Source of the DNA: an uncultured Helicobacteraceae bacterium
GTDB taxonomy: Bacteria; Campylobacterota; Campylobacteria; Campylobacterales; Helicobacteraceae
Reading direction: 5' to 3'
Length of the DNA stretch: 64,000 nt
Assembly: GCA_947588965.1 (NCBI GenBank)
Contig: CANQAN010000009.1
Coordinates: forward strand, 1 to 64,000
The position numbers and the translations under genes were made by a program. Of this stretch, positions 8,505 to 16,625 are shown piece by piece. Every line of letters starts with the position of its first letter. Position 1 is the stretch's first letter. Below the pieces are notes generated by a model. It was not told the origin of the DNA. It was given only the letters and a program-made list of their open reading frames with translations, and did no database searches.

Positions 8505-9748
8505 TGTATTCCTCTTAAATGTTCTAAAACCTCTTTTCCGCCGATGTAGAGGTGATGCGCTTCTTTAGCATATAAAATGAGATTATAGGCTAGAAATTCT
8601 TGCATTTTTGGGAGTTTAAAAACAGCAAAATCTGCGTAATTGCCGCTTTCTAAGACGCCTAATTTAAGGTTTGTGTGAGAGAAAACATTACGCGTTACAC
8701 TTAAAAGCAATGTACGCGCAAGGGATTCTAGCGGAATGTCTGCGTAAGCAAAAAGGGCTGTGCGCAACTCATCAAGCAGCGAAAGTGTATTATTAGAGCT
8801 TTTGCCATCAGTGCCTAAGCAGAGGGGAATCTCTTTTTTTAAAACACATTTAAAGTCTAGAAATTTTGCGTTTAAGAGGCGATTGGAGCGTGGGCAGGTG
8901 ATGATTTTTCCTTTTTGGGATTTAATGATGTCTAGAATTTCTGAATCTGCTTCTAAGACATGCGTAAAATAAACATTTGGAATTTCTTTTAGGGATTCTA
9001 AAAAGCCCTTTATGCTATAGAAAGATTCCATTTTATTATGGAAAAATCTCTCATAAAAGGACTTGAAATAACCGCGACTAGAAGTGAGCCATTCCCTCTC
9101 GGCAGTGGATTCTAGGAAATGCACACTAAGGGGAGTTTGGTGTGTGTTTGCAAGTTCTAGAGATTTTTTAAGCAATTGTGGATGCACAGAATAGGGTGCA
9201 TGGAGTGCGATAGCTGGGATAAAGCGATCGTTTGCTTTGGCTTTGGAGTTTTGGAATCTTGCAAGGAAGTCTTGAAAAATGACATCAAGAGCCTGTGTAT
9301 TGGCACCCATGATTTCGTTAAAATACATGACGCGCAAAGGTGATTGCACTAAGGATTCTAGGTCGTATCCATGACTTGAAATAGCGCCAATGAAGCCCAC
9401 ACCACTCTGTAGAGATTCTATGATTCCTTGCTGTATCGCAATATTGAGGTTTGCATTCATAAGTTCTTCACGATGGATAATGACGGAATCAAGCCATTCT
9501 TCAAATGTGCCAAAGCGCAATTTGCCCTCATTTTGACTGAACTCCAAATGTATGTGCGGGTTTGCTAATGCGGGTGTAATGACGCAAGATTCATAATAAA
9601 TCGCTTCTGCTTGGCTGTATTTTTTGCGCAATGAAAGGTAGGAATCTACATCTAAAATCTCTTGTTGATTGAAGCAGATTCCGCCTCTCTTAATCACTCT
9701 AAAGGACTCATCGCAACACACAACAAAATCAGCCCCAATAATTTGCAT
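8501..9748 (-). CDS. Aminofutalosine deaminase-like amidohydrolase (futalosine menaquinone pathway)
   Basis: A 415-residue TIM-barrel amidohydrolase. The metal site is visible as NPHIHLEF, HAPYSVHP, SVHFLES, the CPRSNRLL strand and LGTDGKSSNN. It resembles the H. pylori HP0267 group assigned to deamination of 6-amino-6-deoxyfutalosine to futalosine derivatives in menaquinone synthesis. Presence of mqnA elsewhere in this window (14973) supports that role. It follows mscS by two bases and overlaps the phosphomannomutase by four. A related purine or S-adenosylhomocysteine deaminase activity remains possible. Confidence 0.82.
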   Translation of the reverse strand: MQIIGADFVVCCDESFRVIKRGGICFNQQEILDVDSYLSLRKKYSQAEAIYYESCVITPALANPHIHLEFSQNEGKLRFGTFEEWLDSVIIHREELMNANLNIAIQQGIIESLQSGVGFIGAISSHGYDLESLVQSPLRVMYFNEIMGANTQALDVIFQDFLARFQNSKAKANDRFIPAIALHAPYSVHPQLLKKSLELANTHQTPLSVHFLESTAEREWLTSSRGYFKSFYERFFHNKMESFYSIKGFLESLKEIPNVYFTHVLEADSEILDIIKSQKGKIITCPRSNRLLNAKFLDFKCVLKKEIPLCLGTDGKSSNNTLSLLDELRTALFAYADIPLESLARTLLLSVTRNVFSHTNLKLGVLESGNYADFAVFKLPKMQEFLAYNLILYAKEAHHLYIGGKEVLEHLRGIQ

Positions 9749-9750
9749 AT

Positions 9751-10581
9751 TTACAGAGCCTTAAGCGGAGCGTTAAAATTAACATCAAGTTTGTTATAAG
9801 GAATCTCAATGCCCTCTTTATCAAAGCGCGTTTTGACTTTTTGGAGTAAATCCAATTTTGCATCGACGACTTCTTTGCTATGCACCCAAAAACGCGCAAG
9901 AAAATCTATGCTGCTTGCATTGAGAACTTCCACGCCGACAAGTGGTGCGGGGTCATTAAGAACAAGCTCTTCGTTTTTGAGTTCTTCTTCTAAAATTTTT
10001 TTGACCATTTCTAAATCGCTATTGTAAGCAACGCTGAAGGTTAAATCCACGCGACGCGTTGGGTTTGCGTTGATATTGATAATCGGAGCAGTCACAATCA
10101 TGGAATTTGGTAGAATGACGAGTTGATTATCTGGCGTGGTGAGCTTTATTTGGAAAAGATTGATTTCTTGCACAACTCCTGTGATAGAGCCAAGCATCAC
10201 TAAATCATCCTTTTTAAAATGGCGCAAAACAACAATGAGGATTCCACTTGCAAGGTTTGAGAGAGAGTCTTTTAAAGAGAGGGCGATGGCTAATCCCGCC
10301 GTTCCTAAAACGGCAATGATCGAGGTTGTCTTAACGCCCAAATTTGTGAGGGCTGTGATGATGGTGAGGATAAATACAGCCACAAATATCACGTTTTTCA
10401 AAAATCCGCCGAGTGTTTCGTCTTTTGTGGCTTTAATGATGAGCTTAGAGATGTATTTGCCAAGTATTTTAGAGAGATAATAACCAAAAATCAAAATGCA
10501 CAGTGCGCTAATGATATTGGGCAAAAAATCAAAAAACCACACTTCAAACTTATCAAGCATTAATAAAAACTTTTTTTCCAT
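9751..10581 (-). CDS. MscS-family mechanosensitive ion channel
   Basis: A 276-residue small-conductance mechanosensitive channel of the short MscS type. Three N-terminal membrane helices end in the pore-lining helix rich in Gly and Ala (VLGTAGLAIALSLKDSLSNL), followed by the beta domain (GVVQEINLFQIKLTTPDN) and the alpha/beta vestibule. It releases solutes on hypo-osmotic shock in the inner membrane. AAAGGA lies before the ATG. It sits between the pseudo-dihydroorotase and the aminofutalosine deaminase, with no evident functional link to either. Confidence 0.94.
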   Translation of the reverse strand: MEKKFLLMLDKFEVWFFDFLPNIISALCILIFGYYLSKILGKYISKLIIKATKDETLGGFLKNVIFVAVFILTIITALTNLGVKTTSIIAVLGTAGLAIALSLKDSLSNLASGILIVVLRHFKKDDLVMLGSITGVVQEINLFQIKLTTPDNQLVILPNSMIVTAPIININANPTRRVDLTFSVAYNSDLEMVKKILEEELKNEELVLNDPAPLVGVEVLNASSIDFLARFWVHSKEVVDAKLDLLQKVKTRFDKEGIEIPYNKLDVNFNAPLKAL

Positions 10582-10596
10582 TTTAGAATCCTTTGA

Positions 10597-11850
10597 TTAA
10601 AGTTTTAAGATACTCTTTCCGCCTACAAAGACTTCTTTGACCTTGCTTTGTAAAATCCAATCATAATAGGGAGAATCTGTATTATCAATCGTCTGCGTGT
10701 CTTTGGTGTCTAGTAAGACTAAATCCGCATCATAACCCACTTCAATGAGCCCCTTTTTATGCTCACCAAGTGCAAGGGCGGGATTGAGGCTGATAATGCG
10801 ACTGAAATCCTTGAGCGTGAGATGCTCGTTTTTCACCAAAAGGGTGTAGCACATGGGCATAAAATACGCAATCATATCAATCCCAAATGCCGCTTCTTCA
10901 AAGGCCAAGTCTTTTTGCGCGATAGATTTTTCTGATTGCAAGGCGGTGAGGAGAGTGATTTCGCCTTGTTTGAGACTTTTGAGTAATTCTTTGCGTGTGG
11001 ATTCTGATTTGAGCGGGGGTTTGATTTTTGCCGCGGTATTGTAGTGATTGCATAAATCTTCCGTAAGCATTAAATGATGGATGGAAGTTTGGAGGTGTAA
11101 GCCCTTTGTTTTTGCGTGTTTTTCTGGATTTTTCTTAATGTGTTGCACGATTTCAATGCTACGTTTTGTGGCGATGGCTAGAAAAACAGCCTCAATTCCC
11201 ATAAATCGCGCGACTTCACTCATTTTTGCCACTTCTTTTGTCTCGCTTAAGGTCGGAATCGCTGGAAGCCCAAGCAGAAAGGAGAGTTCGCCATCATTCA
11301 TTACACCATTGGCGCTTAGGGATTCATCTTCGCAAGCAAAGAGTATCGGCATGTCAAACATTTGGGCAAACTCGCATGTACGTCTTAGTAGGTTACCATC
11401 AATATTGGAGCGCACAAATATGCCCTTTGCACCTTTTTTGTGTAGGAGTGCAAGTTCGCTCAATGCATCTTTGGATTCTGCGCTTGTTGCCTCTGCGATT
11501 CCTACAATTTGCGCATAGAAATCATCTTTGAGTGCGTTGAGAAGTTCTAATCCTAATTCATTGCTCAATGTTGGCTGACAATCGGGGATTAGGGCTGCTT
11601 GTGTGATTCCACCCATTGCGGATTTGTGAGAAAGAATGAGTAGATTTTCTTTGCTTAGGATTCCATTCCCAACGCGCACATTGAGATCGATAGCCCCCGG
11701 AAGCAAGACAAGATTTGAAGCATCTAAGATTTCTTCATTGTCCTTTGGGATAATACTCTTACTTACAGCAGTGATTTTCCCATCCTCAATCCTAACATCG
11801 CCTCTTTGCTCACCATTGGCATCACAAACCATTGCTCCTTTGATAATCAT
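10597..11850 (-). CDS. Dihydroorotase-like protein lacking catalytic residues (PyrX/pseudo-PyrC)
   Basis: A 417-residue cyclic amidohydrolase of the multifunctional-complex dihydroorotase type. The HxH metal motif expected after the first strand is replaced by DLNVRVG, the carboxylatable Lys region reads GIFVRS, and the usual HAED reads FACED. The IHHLMLTEDL and IKPPLKS substrate-side segments are retained. This pattern is that of non-catalytic PyrX proteins that act as structural partners of aspartate transcarbamoylase. Start ATG 11850 is preceded by AAGGAA; the upstream ATG at 11931 is not supported. True pyrC lies four genes downstream. No pyrB is in the window. Confidence 0.85.
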   Translation of the reverse strand: MIIKGAMVCDANGEQRGDVRIEDGKITAVSKSIIPKDNEEILDASNLVLLPGAIDLNVRVGNGILSKENLLILSHKSAMGGITQAALIPDCQPTLSNELGLELLNALKDDFYAQIVGIAEATSAESKDALSELALLHKKGAKGIFVRSNIDGNLLRRTCEFAQMFDMPILFACEDESLSANGVMNDGELSFLLGLPAIPTLSETKEVAKMSEVARFMGIEAVFLAIATKRSIEIVQHIKKNPEKHAKTKGLHLQTSIHHLMLTEDLCNHYNTAAKIKPPLKSESTRKELLKSLKQGEITLLTALQSEKSIAQKDLAFEEAAFGIDMIAYFMPMCYTLLVKNEHLTLKDFSRIISLNPALALGEHKKGLIEVGYDADLVLLDTKDTQTIDNTDSPYYDWILQSKVKEVFVGGKSILKL

Positions 11851-11982
11851 CGCGCATTTCCTTAAAGCAAAAAATTTAGAAATTATGGCAAATTTAAGGC
11901 TAAAATGGAATAAAATTTTGTAATTTAGCACAAAAAATAAAAAGTGCGTCTTGTGTGTAAATTGAGGATTCTTGTTGGATTC

Positions 11983-12687
11983 TTAATCTTGCAAATAATA
12001 TTCCACCGTAGAAACAACGCGAATGGTTTTAATGTGTGGTGTGTTTTTATCGCGATTGCTAATGCTGAATTGCCCCTGTGTGGCGCGCTTGATTTTCCCA
12101 AGCTTACTCTTAGAATCTTCTGCGAATTTTTGTGCAGCTTCCCTTGCATTAATGGTTGCTTCTTCAATCATTTGTGGCTTAATGGAATTGAGTTTAGTGT
12201 AAAGGTATTCAATTTCGTATTCTTCAATTTTCACAACGATTCCGTCTTTACCAAGTTTTGCGATTTTTTCTAGAGCTTCTCTTCCATGAGCAATGTCTTT
12301 TGTGTAGAGCAAGAGCTGTCCAACTCCGACATAGCGGTATGTTGAGAGTTTGTTGTCGCGGTATAAATCGCTAAGCTTGTCATTCACGCTGGGGGGCGCG
12401 GGAGTGATGTCGTTTTTATCAAGCCCGACACTCTCTAAAAAGTTAGAAATTTTTTCTGCATCACTCTCTAAGTCTTTGTATAAGAGATTCAAATCATCGT
12501 TTGCTCTTGTAAATTTAATGGGCAAAATCATCACATCGGCATCCACTTCTTTTTCACTCAATCCCTTTACAACCACATTACGTTCGCTCATTTTCCATTC
12601 TTTGATGATAGCATTGAGCCCTAAGCTCAATATTGCACTACTCAATAAAAGCGCGATTCCTATGATGGTTGCGGCTATTTTGTCCAT
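11983..12687 (-). CDS. SIMPL-domain (DUF541) protein
   Basis: A 234-residue protein with an N-terminal hydrophobic anchor or uncleaved signal (about residues 5-29) followed by a SIMPL domain (VVVKGLSEKEVDADVMILPI, then coils and a C-terminal VVSTVEYYL strand). Family members are periplasmic, form ring-like oligomers in Brucella BP26, and have been linked to oxidative stress, but the molecular role is unknown. AAAGGAA precedes the ATG. TAGAAT on the minus strand at about 12733-12728 is a likely -10, divergent from the exporter gene. Confidence 0.85.
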   Translation of the reverse strand: MDKIAATIIGIALLLSSAILSLGLNAIIKEWKMSERNVVVKGLSEKEVDADVMILPIKFTRANDDLNLLYKDLESDAEKISNFLESVGLDKNDITPAPPSVNDKLSDLYRDNKLSTYRYVGVGQLLLYTKDIAHGREALEKIAKLGKDGIVVKIEEYEIEYLYTKLNSIKPQMIEEATINAREAAQKFAEDSKSKLGKIKRATQGQFSISNRDKNTPHIKTIRVVSTVEYYLQD

Positions 12688-12772
12688 AATGTTCCTTTGA
12701 ATCTCATAAACTCTTAAAAATTTTTGGATTCTAGCGCAAAATCATTAAGGGCAAAATTAAACTTCATTTCCT

Positions 12773-12778
12773 TACAAT
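12773..12778 (+). promoter_or_regulatory. Candidate -10 element of the SotB-like exporter gene
   Basis: TACAAT about 34 bases before the ATG at 12812. It faces away from the TAGAAT proposed for the SIMPL gene, so the 124-base gap probably holds two divergent promoters. Confidence 0.4.
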
Positions 12779-12811
12779 TGCAATTTTAAATTTTCTAATC
12801 AAGGAAATGCA

Positions 12812-13978
12812 ATGCAAGCAGTGATTGCGATTGGCTTTGCGGCTTTTATTTTTAACACTTCAGAATTCGTTCCCGTAGGACTTCTCTCATTGATTGCAGA
12901 AGATCTTGGAATCACGGAAGCAAGAGTGGGTCTTTTAATGAGCGTGTATGCTTGTGTCGTCGCACTCTCATCTTTGCCACTTATGCTTATGTGCTCAAGA
13001 TTTGATTTGCGCAGACTTTTGCTCTGCGTGGTTGCGCTGTTTATTGTCAGTCATGTGGGTTCAACACTTGCGGTGGATTATTGGACGCTGATGATTTCTC
13101 GCATTGGCGTGGCGTGTGCACACGCACTATTTTGGTCAATAGCAACGCCTATGGCCGTACGCGCTGCGCCTAGCGGGAAAGAGAGCTTAGCAATAAGCTT
13201 TGTCATAGTGGGAACGAGTATCGCTCTTCTTGCGGGATTGCCTATAGGTCGCATGATTGGGCTGTTGTTTGGTTGGCGCATGAGTTTTTTAGTGATTGGA
13301 GTGATTGCCTTTTTGGTGCTTTTGGTGCTTGGAAAAACATTGCCCAAAATGCCAAGTGGTGGCGCAGTTTCTTTGCGTACTCTGCCAACGATTCTTAAGA
13401 TGCCACAATTGCTTGGAATCTACGTGATTACAATGTGTTTGGTGACGGCGCATTTTATCGCTTATAGCTATATTGAGCCCTTTTTGGCTCAAAGTGCGCA
13501 TTTGAGTCAAAATACCATCACAATAACGCTCGTAATTTTTGGTGCTATGGGGATTCTTGGTGGATTTTTATTTTCTAAGTTTCATGATGGGCATGAGAAT
13601 TCTTTTTTAAATTTTGCACTTTTTGGTGTCTGCGTCTCGCTCCTTGCTTTAAGAATCTCTAGTATTTTTGCGTGGAGCGTGATTGCGGTGTGTGTGCTTT
13701 GGGGATTGTGCATTATTATGTTTGGCTTAGCTTTTCAAGCAAGAATCTTAAAGCTCGTGCCTGTGGGAACTGCTATTGCTATGTCTATTTTCTCTGGAAT
13801 CTATAATGTTGGAATCGGAAGTGGGGCGGCTTTGGGCGGATTGATTACGGAGAGGATTGGGGTTGAGAGCGTGGGTTACTTTGGGGCTGTTTTGTCCTTT
13901 GCTGTGTGGGTTTATTATAGGGGTTGGTTTGTGAGGGATTCCACTCTTGCAAAGAATGAGGAATCTCAACTCAACTAA
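12812..13978 (+). CDS. MFS exporter, SotB-like (sugar/drug efflux)
   Basis: A 388-residue major facilitator with twelve predicted membrane segments. The first helix carries FNTSEFVPVGLL and the loop SRFDLRRLL matches MFS motif A, both typical of the DHA1/SotB group. The H. pylori counterpart I recall is HP1185. SotB proteins export arabinose or IPTG in E. coli; the substrate here is not known. AAGGAAATGCA precedes the start. It converges on the HDOD gene, and the two coding regions overlap by eight bases at their 3' ends. Confidence 0.88.
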   Translation: MQAVIAIGFAAFIFNTSEFVPVGLLSLIAEDLGITEARVGLLMSVYACVVALSSLPLMLMCSRFDLRRLLLCVVALFIVSHVGSTLAVDYWTLMISRIGVACAHALFWSIATPMAVRAAPSGKESLAISFVIVGTSIALLAGLPIGRMIGLLFGWRMSFLVIGVIAFLVLLVLGKTLPKMPSGGAVSLRTLPTILKMPQLLGIYVITMCLVTAHFIAYSYIEPFLAQSAHLSQNTITITLVIFGAMGILGGFLFSKFHDGHENSFLNFALFGVCVSLLALRISSIFAWSVIAVCVLWGLCIIMFGLAFQARILKLVPVGTAIAMSIFSGIYNVGIGSGAALGGLITERIGVESVGYFGAVLSFAVWVYYRGWFVRDSTLAKNEESQLN

Positions 13979-14816
13979 TAAGGCTGTTTTTTGCTTCTTC
14001 TGGGAGTTTTGCAAGGAAGTTTGCGAGATTGAAATCCACGCCCTGACCGATGGCCTCATTGACAAGGGCTATGGCCTTTTTGGAATTGAATTGGCTCAAG
14101 GGATTGTAAGGCTCAAAGAGGCAACTTGTCACAGCAAGTGCATAGGAATTTTTCTTCGTCTCATCTGAGGCGGCATGGGGATTGTTGATAAAAGTGATGC
14201 TCTGAATGAGACTCTCATCAAATTTCCAATAATCAAACAGAAAGCTCAAAAATGAAATGCTATCAACGCCGCAATATTGATTTTCTAGTTCTTGTACATC
14301 TTGAAAGTTATTGGCTTGATTGGCCGCTAGAAATTCCTTGTCTTTTCCCGACTTTATGAGCATATCAGAGAGCAAAATCATCCCCAGTCGCAAGAGCATA
14401 GCGCATGGCACGAGTTCGCTTGAGAGGTGCTTGTCTTCTTCTTGTAACCAAGAAGAGATGAAATCCACCTCGCTTGAGCAGTTTGCCAAAAAATCGTTTG
14501 TATCTAATCCATAGGGAGAGACGTTGATAGTGAAATTAGAGCGGATAGAATTTGCTAAAGCAACGTTTTTAATATTGTTAATGCCCAACAGTGAGCAAAC
14601 TTGCTGAATGGTAGAAACCTGTCTTGAAAGTCCATAAAAAGGGGAATTAGCAAGTCTTAAAAGCTCTGCAACAAGCAAGGGATCTTTTGAGACAATAGAA
14701 GCAACTTTGCTAATCTCTAAATCAGCTCCACTAGAATCTATGTAATCGCGTAGCTCTATGACTGTCTTAGGCAACGGAGGAAGATTGTTAATCGTCTCTA
14801 CGAGCAAAGAATTCAT
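13971..14816 (-). CDS. HDOD-domain signalling protein
   Basis: A 281-residue protein whose first 210 residues are an HDOD domain (NNLPPLPKTV at the start, then SKVASIVSKDPLL, LLRLANSPFYG and VCSLLGINNIKNVAL). HDOD domains resemble HD phosphohydrolases without the metal site. A C. jejuni homologue of this kind affects motility and flagellin expression. The partner and output are unknown. It is transcribed divergently from mqnA and convergently with the SotB-like gene. Confidence 0.88.
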   Translation of the reverse strand: MNSLLVETINNLPPLPKTVIELRDYIDSSGADLEISKVASIVSKDPLLVAELLRLANSPFYGLSRQVSTIQQVCSLLGINNIKNVALANSIRSNFTINVSPYGLDTNDFLANCSSEVDFISSWLQEEDKHLSSELVPCAMLLRLGMILLSDMLIKSGKDKEFLAANQANNFQDVQELENQYCGVDSISFLSFLFDYWKFDESLIQSITFINNPHAASDETKKNSYALAVTSCLFEPYNPLSQFNSKKAIALVNEAIGQGVDFNLANFLAKLPEEAKNSLIS

Positions 14817-14972
14817 TGTAATATTCCCTATGAGGTAGTTATTTTTGTGCTATTTTATAGAATCTTATATAAAATATAATTTAAGCAGAGGAGTTTCGTT
14901 TTTATTTTAGAGTGGCAGAATAAAAAATGTGTTAAAATTGACACTCAAACCTATAAGTCTTAAGGAGAATCC

Positions 14973-15674
14973 ATGCGCTTTGGGAAAATTGATTATCTGA
15001 ATCTTTTGCCTTTTGAGGTTTTTATGCGTCAATATCCAAAGCCTTTGCGATTCCAACTTTTTTATCATTATAAAAAATCTTATCCTGCACATTTGAATCG
15101 TGAATTTTTATTTGGGCGCATTGATGCGGGGTTTGTTTCATCCATTATGGCTTTAAGGGCGCAAAAGGAGAGAATTTATGCCTCAAAGATGGGAATCATT
15201 GCGCATGGTCAGGTTATGAGTGTGCTTTGCCTCTTAGGAGAAGTGGGCAGTGATTATCAATCTGCAACTTCAAATGCACTTCTGAAAGTTCTTGGGCTGA
15301 AAGGTCGCGTTTTAATCGGTGATAGAGCCCTCAAAGAGTTATTGAAACAAAGAGCGGATGGACAATGCAACTATATAGACATGGGGGAATTTTGGTATAA
15401 AAGAGAGCATTTGCCCTTTGTTTTTGGGAGGTTGTGTGTCAAAAAACACAAAAATTTCTATCAACGTCTCATTTGTGCCTTTGACAAAAAGAGCGTTAAG
15501 ATTCCGCAATTTTTGTTGCAAAGAGCTTCGCATAAGAGCGGTATTTCAAGGCAAGAGATATTAGAATATTTGCGGTATATTTCCTACAGGATAGGTCGGA
15601 AGGAAAAAGAGGGCATGGAACGTTTTTATAGGAAATTACGACTTTTAAGGGTTAAGCCTCCCGCGCGTTTTTAG
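14973..15674 (+). CDS. mqnA: Chorismate dehydratase MqnA (menaquinone, futalosine route)
   Basis: A 233-residue periplasmic-binding-protein-fold enzyme. The N-terminus FGKIDYLNLLPF and the segment GRIDAGFVSSIMAL are typical of Campylobacterota MqnA, which converts chorismate to 3-[(1-carboxyvinyl)oxy]benzoate, the first step of the futalosine pathway. AAGGAG lies seven bases before the ATG. The 156-base gap upstream is shared with the divergent HDOD gene and contains a possible TTAAAAT -10. A later-step deaminase of the same pathway is at 8501. Confidence 0.9.
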   Translation: MRFGKIDYLNLLPFEVFMRQYPKPLRFQLFYHYKKSYPAHLNREFLFGRIDAGFVSSIMALRAQKERIYASKMGIIAHGQVMSVLCLLGEVGSDYQSATSNALLKVLGLKGRVLIGDRALKELLKQRADGQCNYIDMGEFWYKREHLPFVFGRLCVKKHKNFYQRLICAFDKKSVKIPQFLLQRASHKSGISRQEILEYLRYISYRIGRKEKEGMERFYRKLRLLRVKPPARF

Positions 15675-15753
15675 ATGATAACTTTAAAGGCAAAAATTTT
15701 ATTTGTTAAAAGTCTTTAATTTTATATTTATATAGGATTCGTTATTATTCCTA

Positions 15754-15772
15754 ATTGATATTTTTTATCAAT
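15754..15772. promoter_or_regulatory. Inverted repeat in the leader of the peroxiredoxin gene
   Basis: ATTGATA, five T residues, then TATCAAT: a perfect 7-bp inverted repeat 26 bases before the start codon. A TATA-rich stretch (about 15722-15735) just upstream could be the -10. The repeat may be an operator for a PerR- or Fur-type regulator or an mRNA hairpin. The regulator is inferred, not shown. Confidence 0.45.
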
Positions 15773-15798
15773 GGATTATTTTATTTAAAAGGATGAGT

Positions 15799-16395
15799 AT
15801 GTTAGTTACAAAAAAGGCTCCAAACTTCAAAGCACCCGCAGTTTTAGCAGATAATACAATCGTTGAGGATTTTGAATTATCACGTAATTTAGGTCGCAAT
15901 GGTGCTGTTGTATTTTTTTGGCCAAAGGATTTCACTTTCGTTTGCCCATCAGAGATTATCGCTATGGATCACAGGGTTAAGGCGTTTGCAGAAAAGGGAT
16001 TCAATGTCATCGGGGTTTCAATTGACTCTGATGTTGTGCATTTTGCGTGGAAAAACACTCCCGTAAATCAAGGGGGAATCGGAAATGTTCAATTCCCAAT
16101 GGTTTCTGACATCACAAAGCAAATTTCAAGAGATTATGAGGTTTTAATCGGCGAATCTGTCGCGCTTAGAGGTTCATTTTTGATTGATAAAAATCAAGTT
16201 GTGCGCCACGCAGTTATCAATGATTTACCACTTGGAAGAAACATGGATGAGATGCTAAGAATGTGCGATGCTTTGACATTCTTTGAAGAGCATGGTGAGG
16301 TTTGCCCTGCTGGTTGGAATAAGGGCGATAAAGGAATGAGAGCCGATGCAAAAGGTGTTGCAGAATACCTCTCACAAAACGCAGACAAACTCTAA
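15799..16395 (+). CDS. Typical 2-Cys peroxiredoxin (AhpC/TsaA family)
   Basis: A 198-residue peroxiredoxin. The peroxidatic Cys is in DFTFVCPSE and the resolving Cys in GEVCPAGW. It reduces hydrogen peroxide, organic peroxides and probably peroxynitrite, using thioredoxin in Helicobacter rather than AhpF. I prefer the ATG at 15799 to the in-frame ATG at 15793 because AAAAGGA is five bases before the former and abuts the latter, and the result, MLVTKKAP, matches the H. pylori N-terminus. A 10-bp stem hairpin follows the gene. Confidence 0.95.
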   Translation: MLVTKKAPNFKAPAVLADNTIVEDFELSRNLGRNGAVVFFWPKDFTFVCPSEIIAMDHRVKAFAEKGFNVIGVSIDSDVVHFAWKNTPVNQGGIGNVQFPMVSDITKQISRDYEVLIGESVALRGSFLIDKNQVVRHAVINDLPLGRNMDEMLRMCDALTFFEEHGEVCPAGWNKGDKGMRADAKGVAEYLSQNADKL

Positions 16396-16402
16396 TCAAT
16401 AA

Positions 16403-16428
16403 AACTAGCATCCTCTGCGATGCTGGTT
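16403..16428 (+). terminator. Hairpin after the peroxiredoxin gene
   Basis: AACTAGCATC, loop CTCTGC, GATGCTGGTT: a 10-bp stem with one G-T pair, eight bases after the TAA. The tail is only moderately T-rich, so this may terminate weakly or stabilise the message. From 16429 to 16612 I see no gene, only AT-rich sequence with a possible GATAAAAT -10 near 16579 for mltD. Confidence 0.55.
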
Positions 16429-16625
16429 ATGCTTCATTGTGTTTGTATTGTTTCTGTTTTGATTTGTAAAACAGGATTCCACAGAGCTTTTTAAAGTCTT
16501 TTTGCTTGAGAAATGCCCAAAAAAAACACAAAAAATATCGCAAAACATCGCTTGGTTATTGAAAAATCAGTAATTTTTGGATAAAATAAACATTCACTTT
16601 CTTATTTTTCATTAAGGTATTATTA

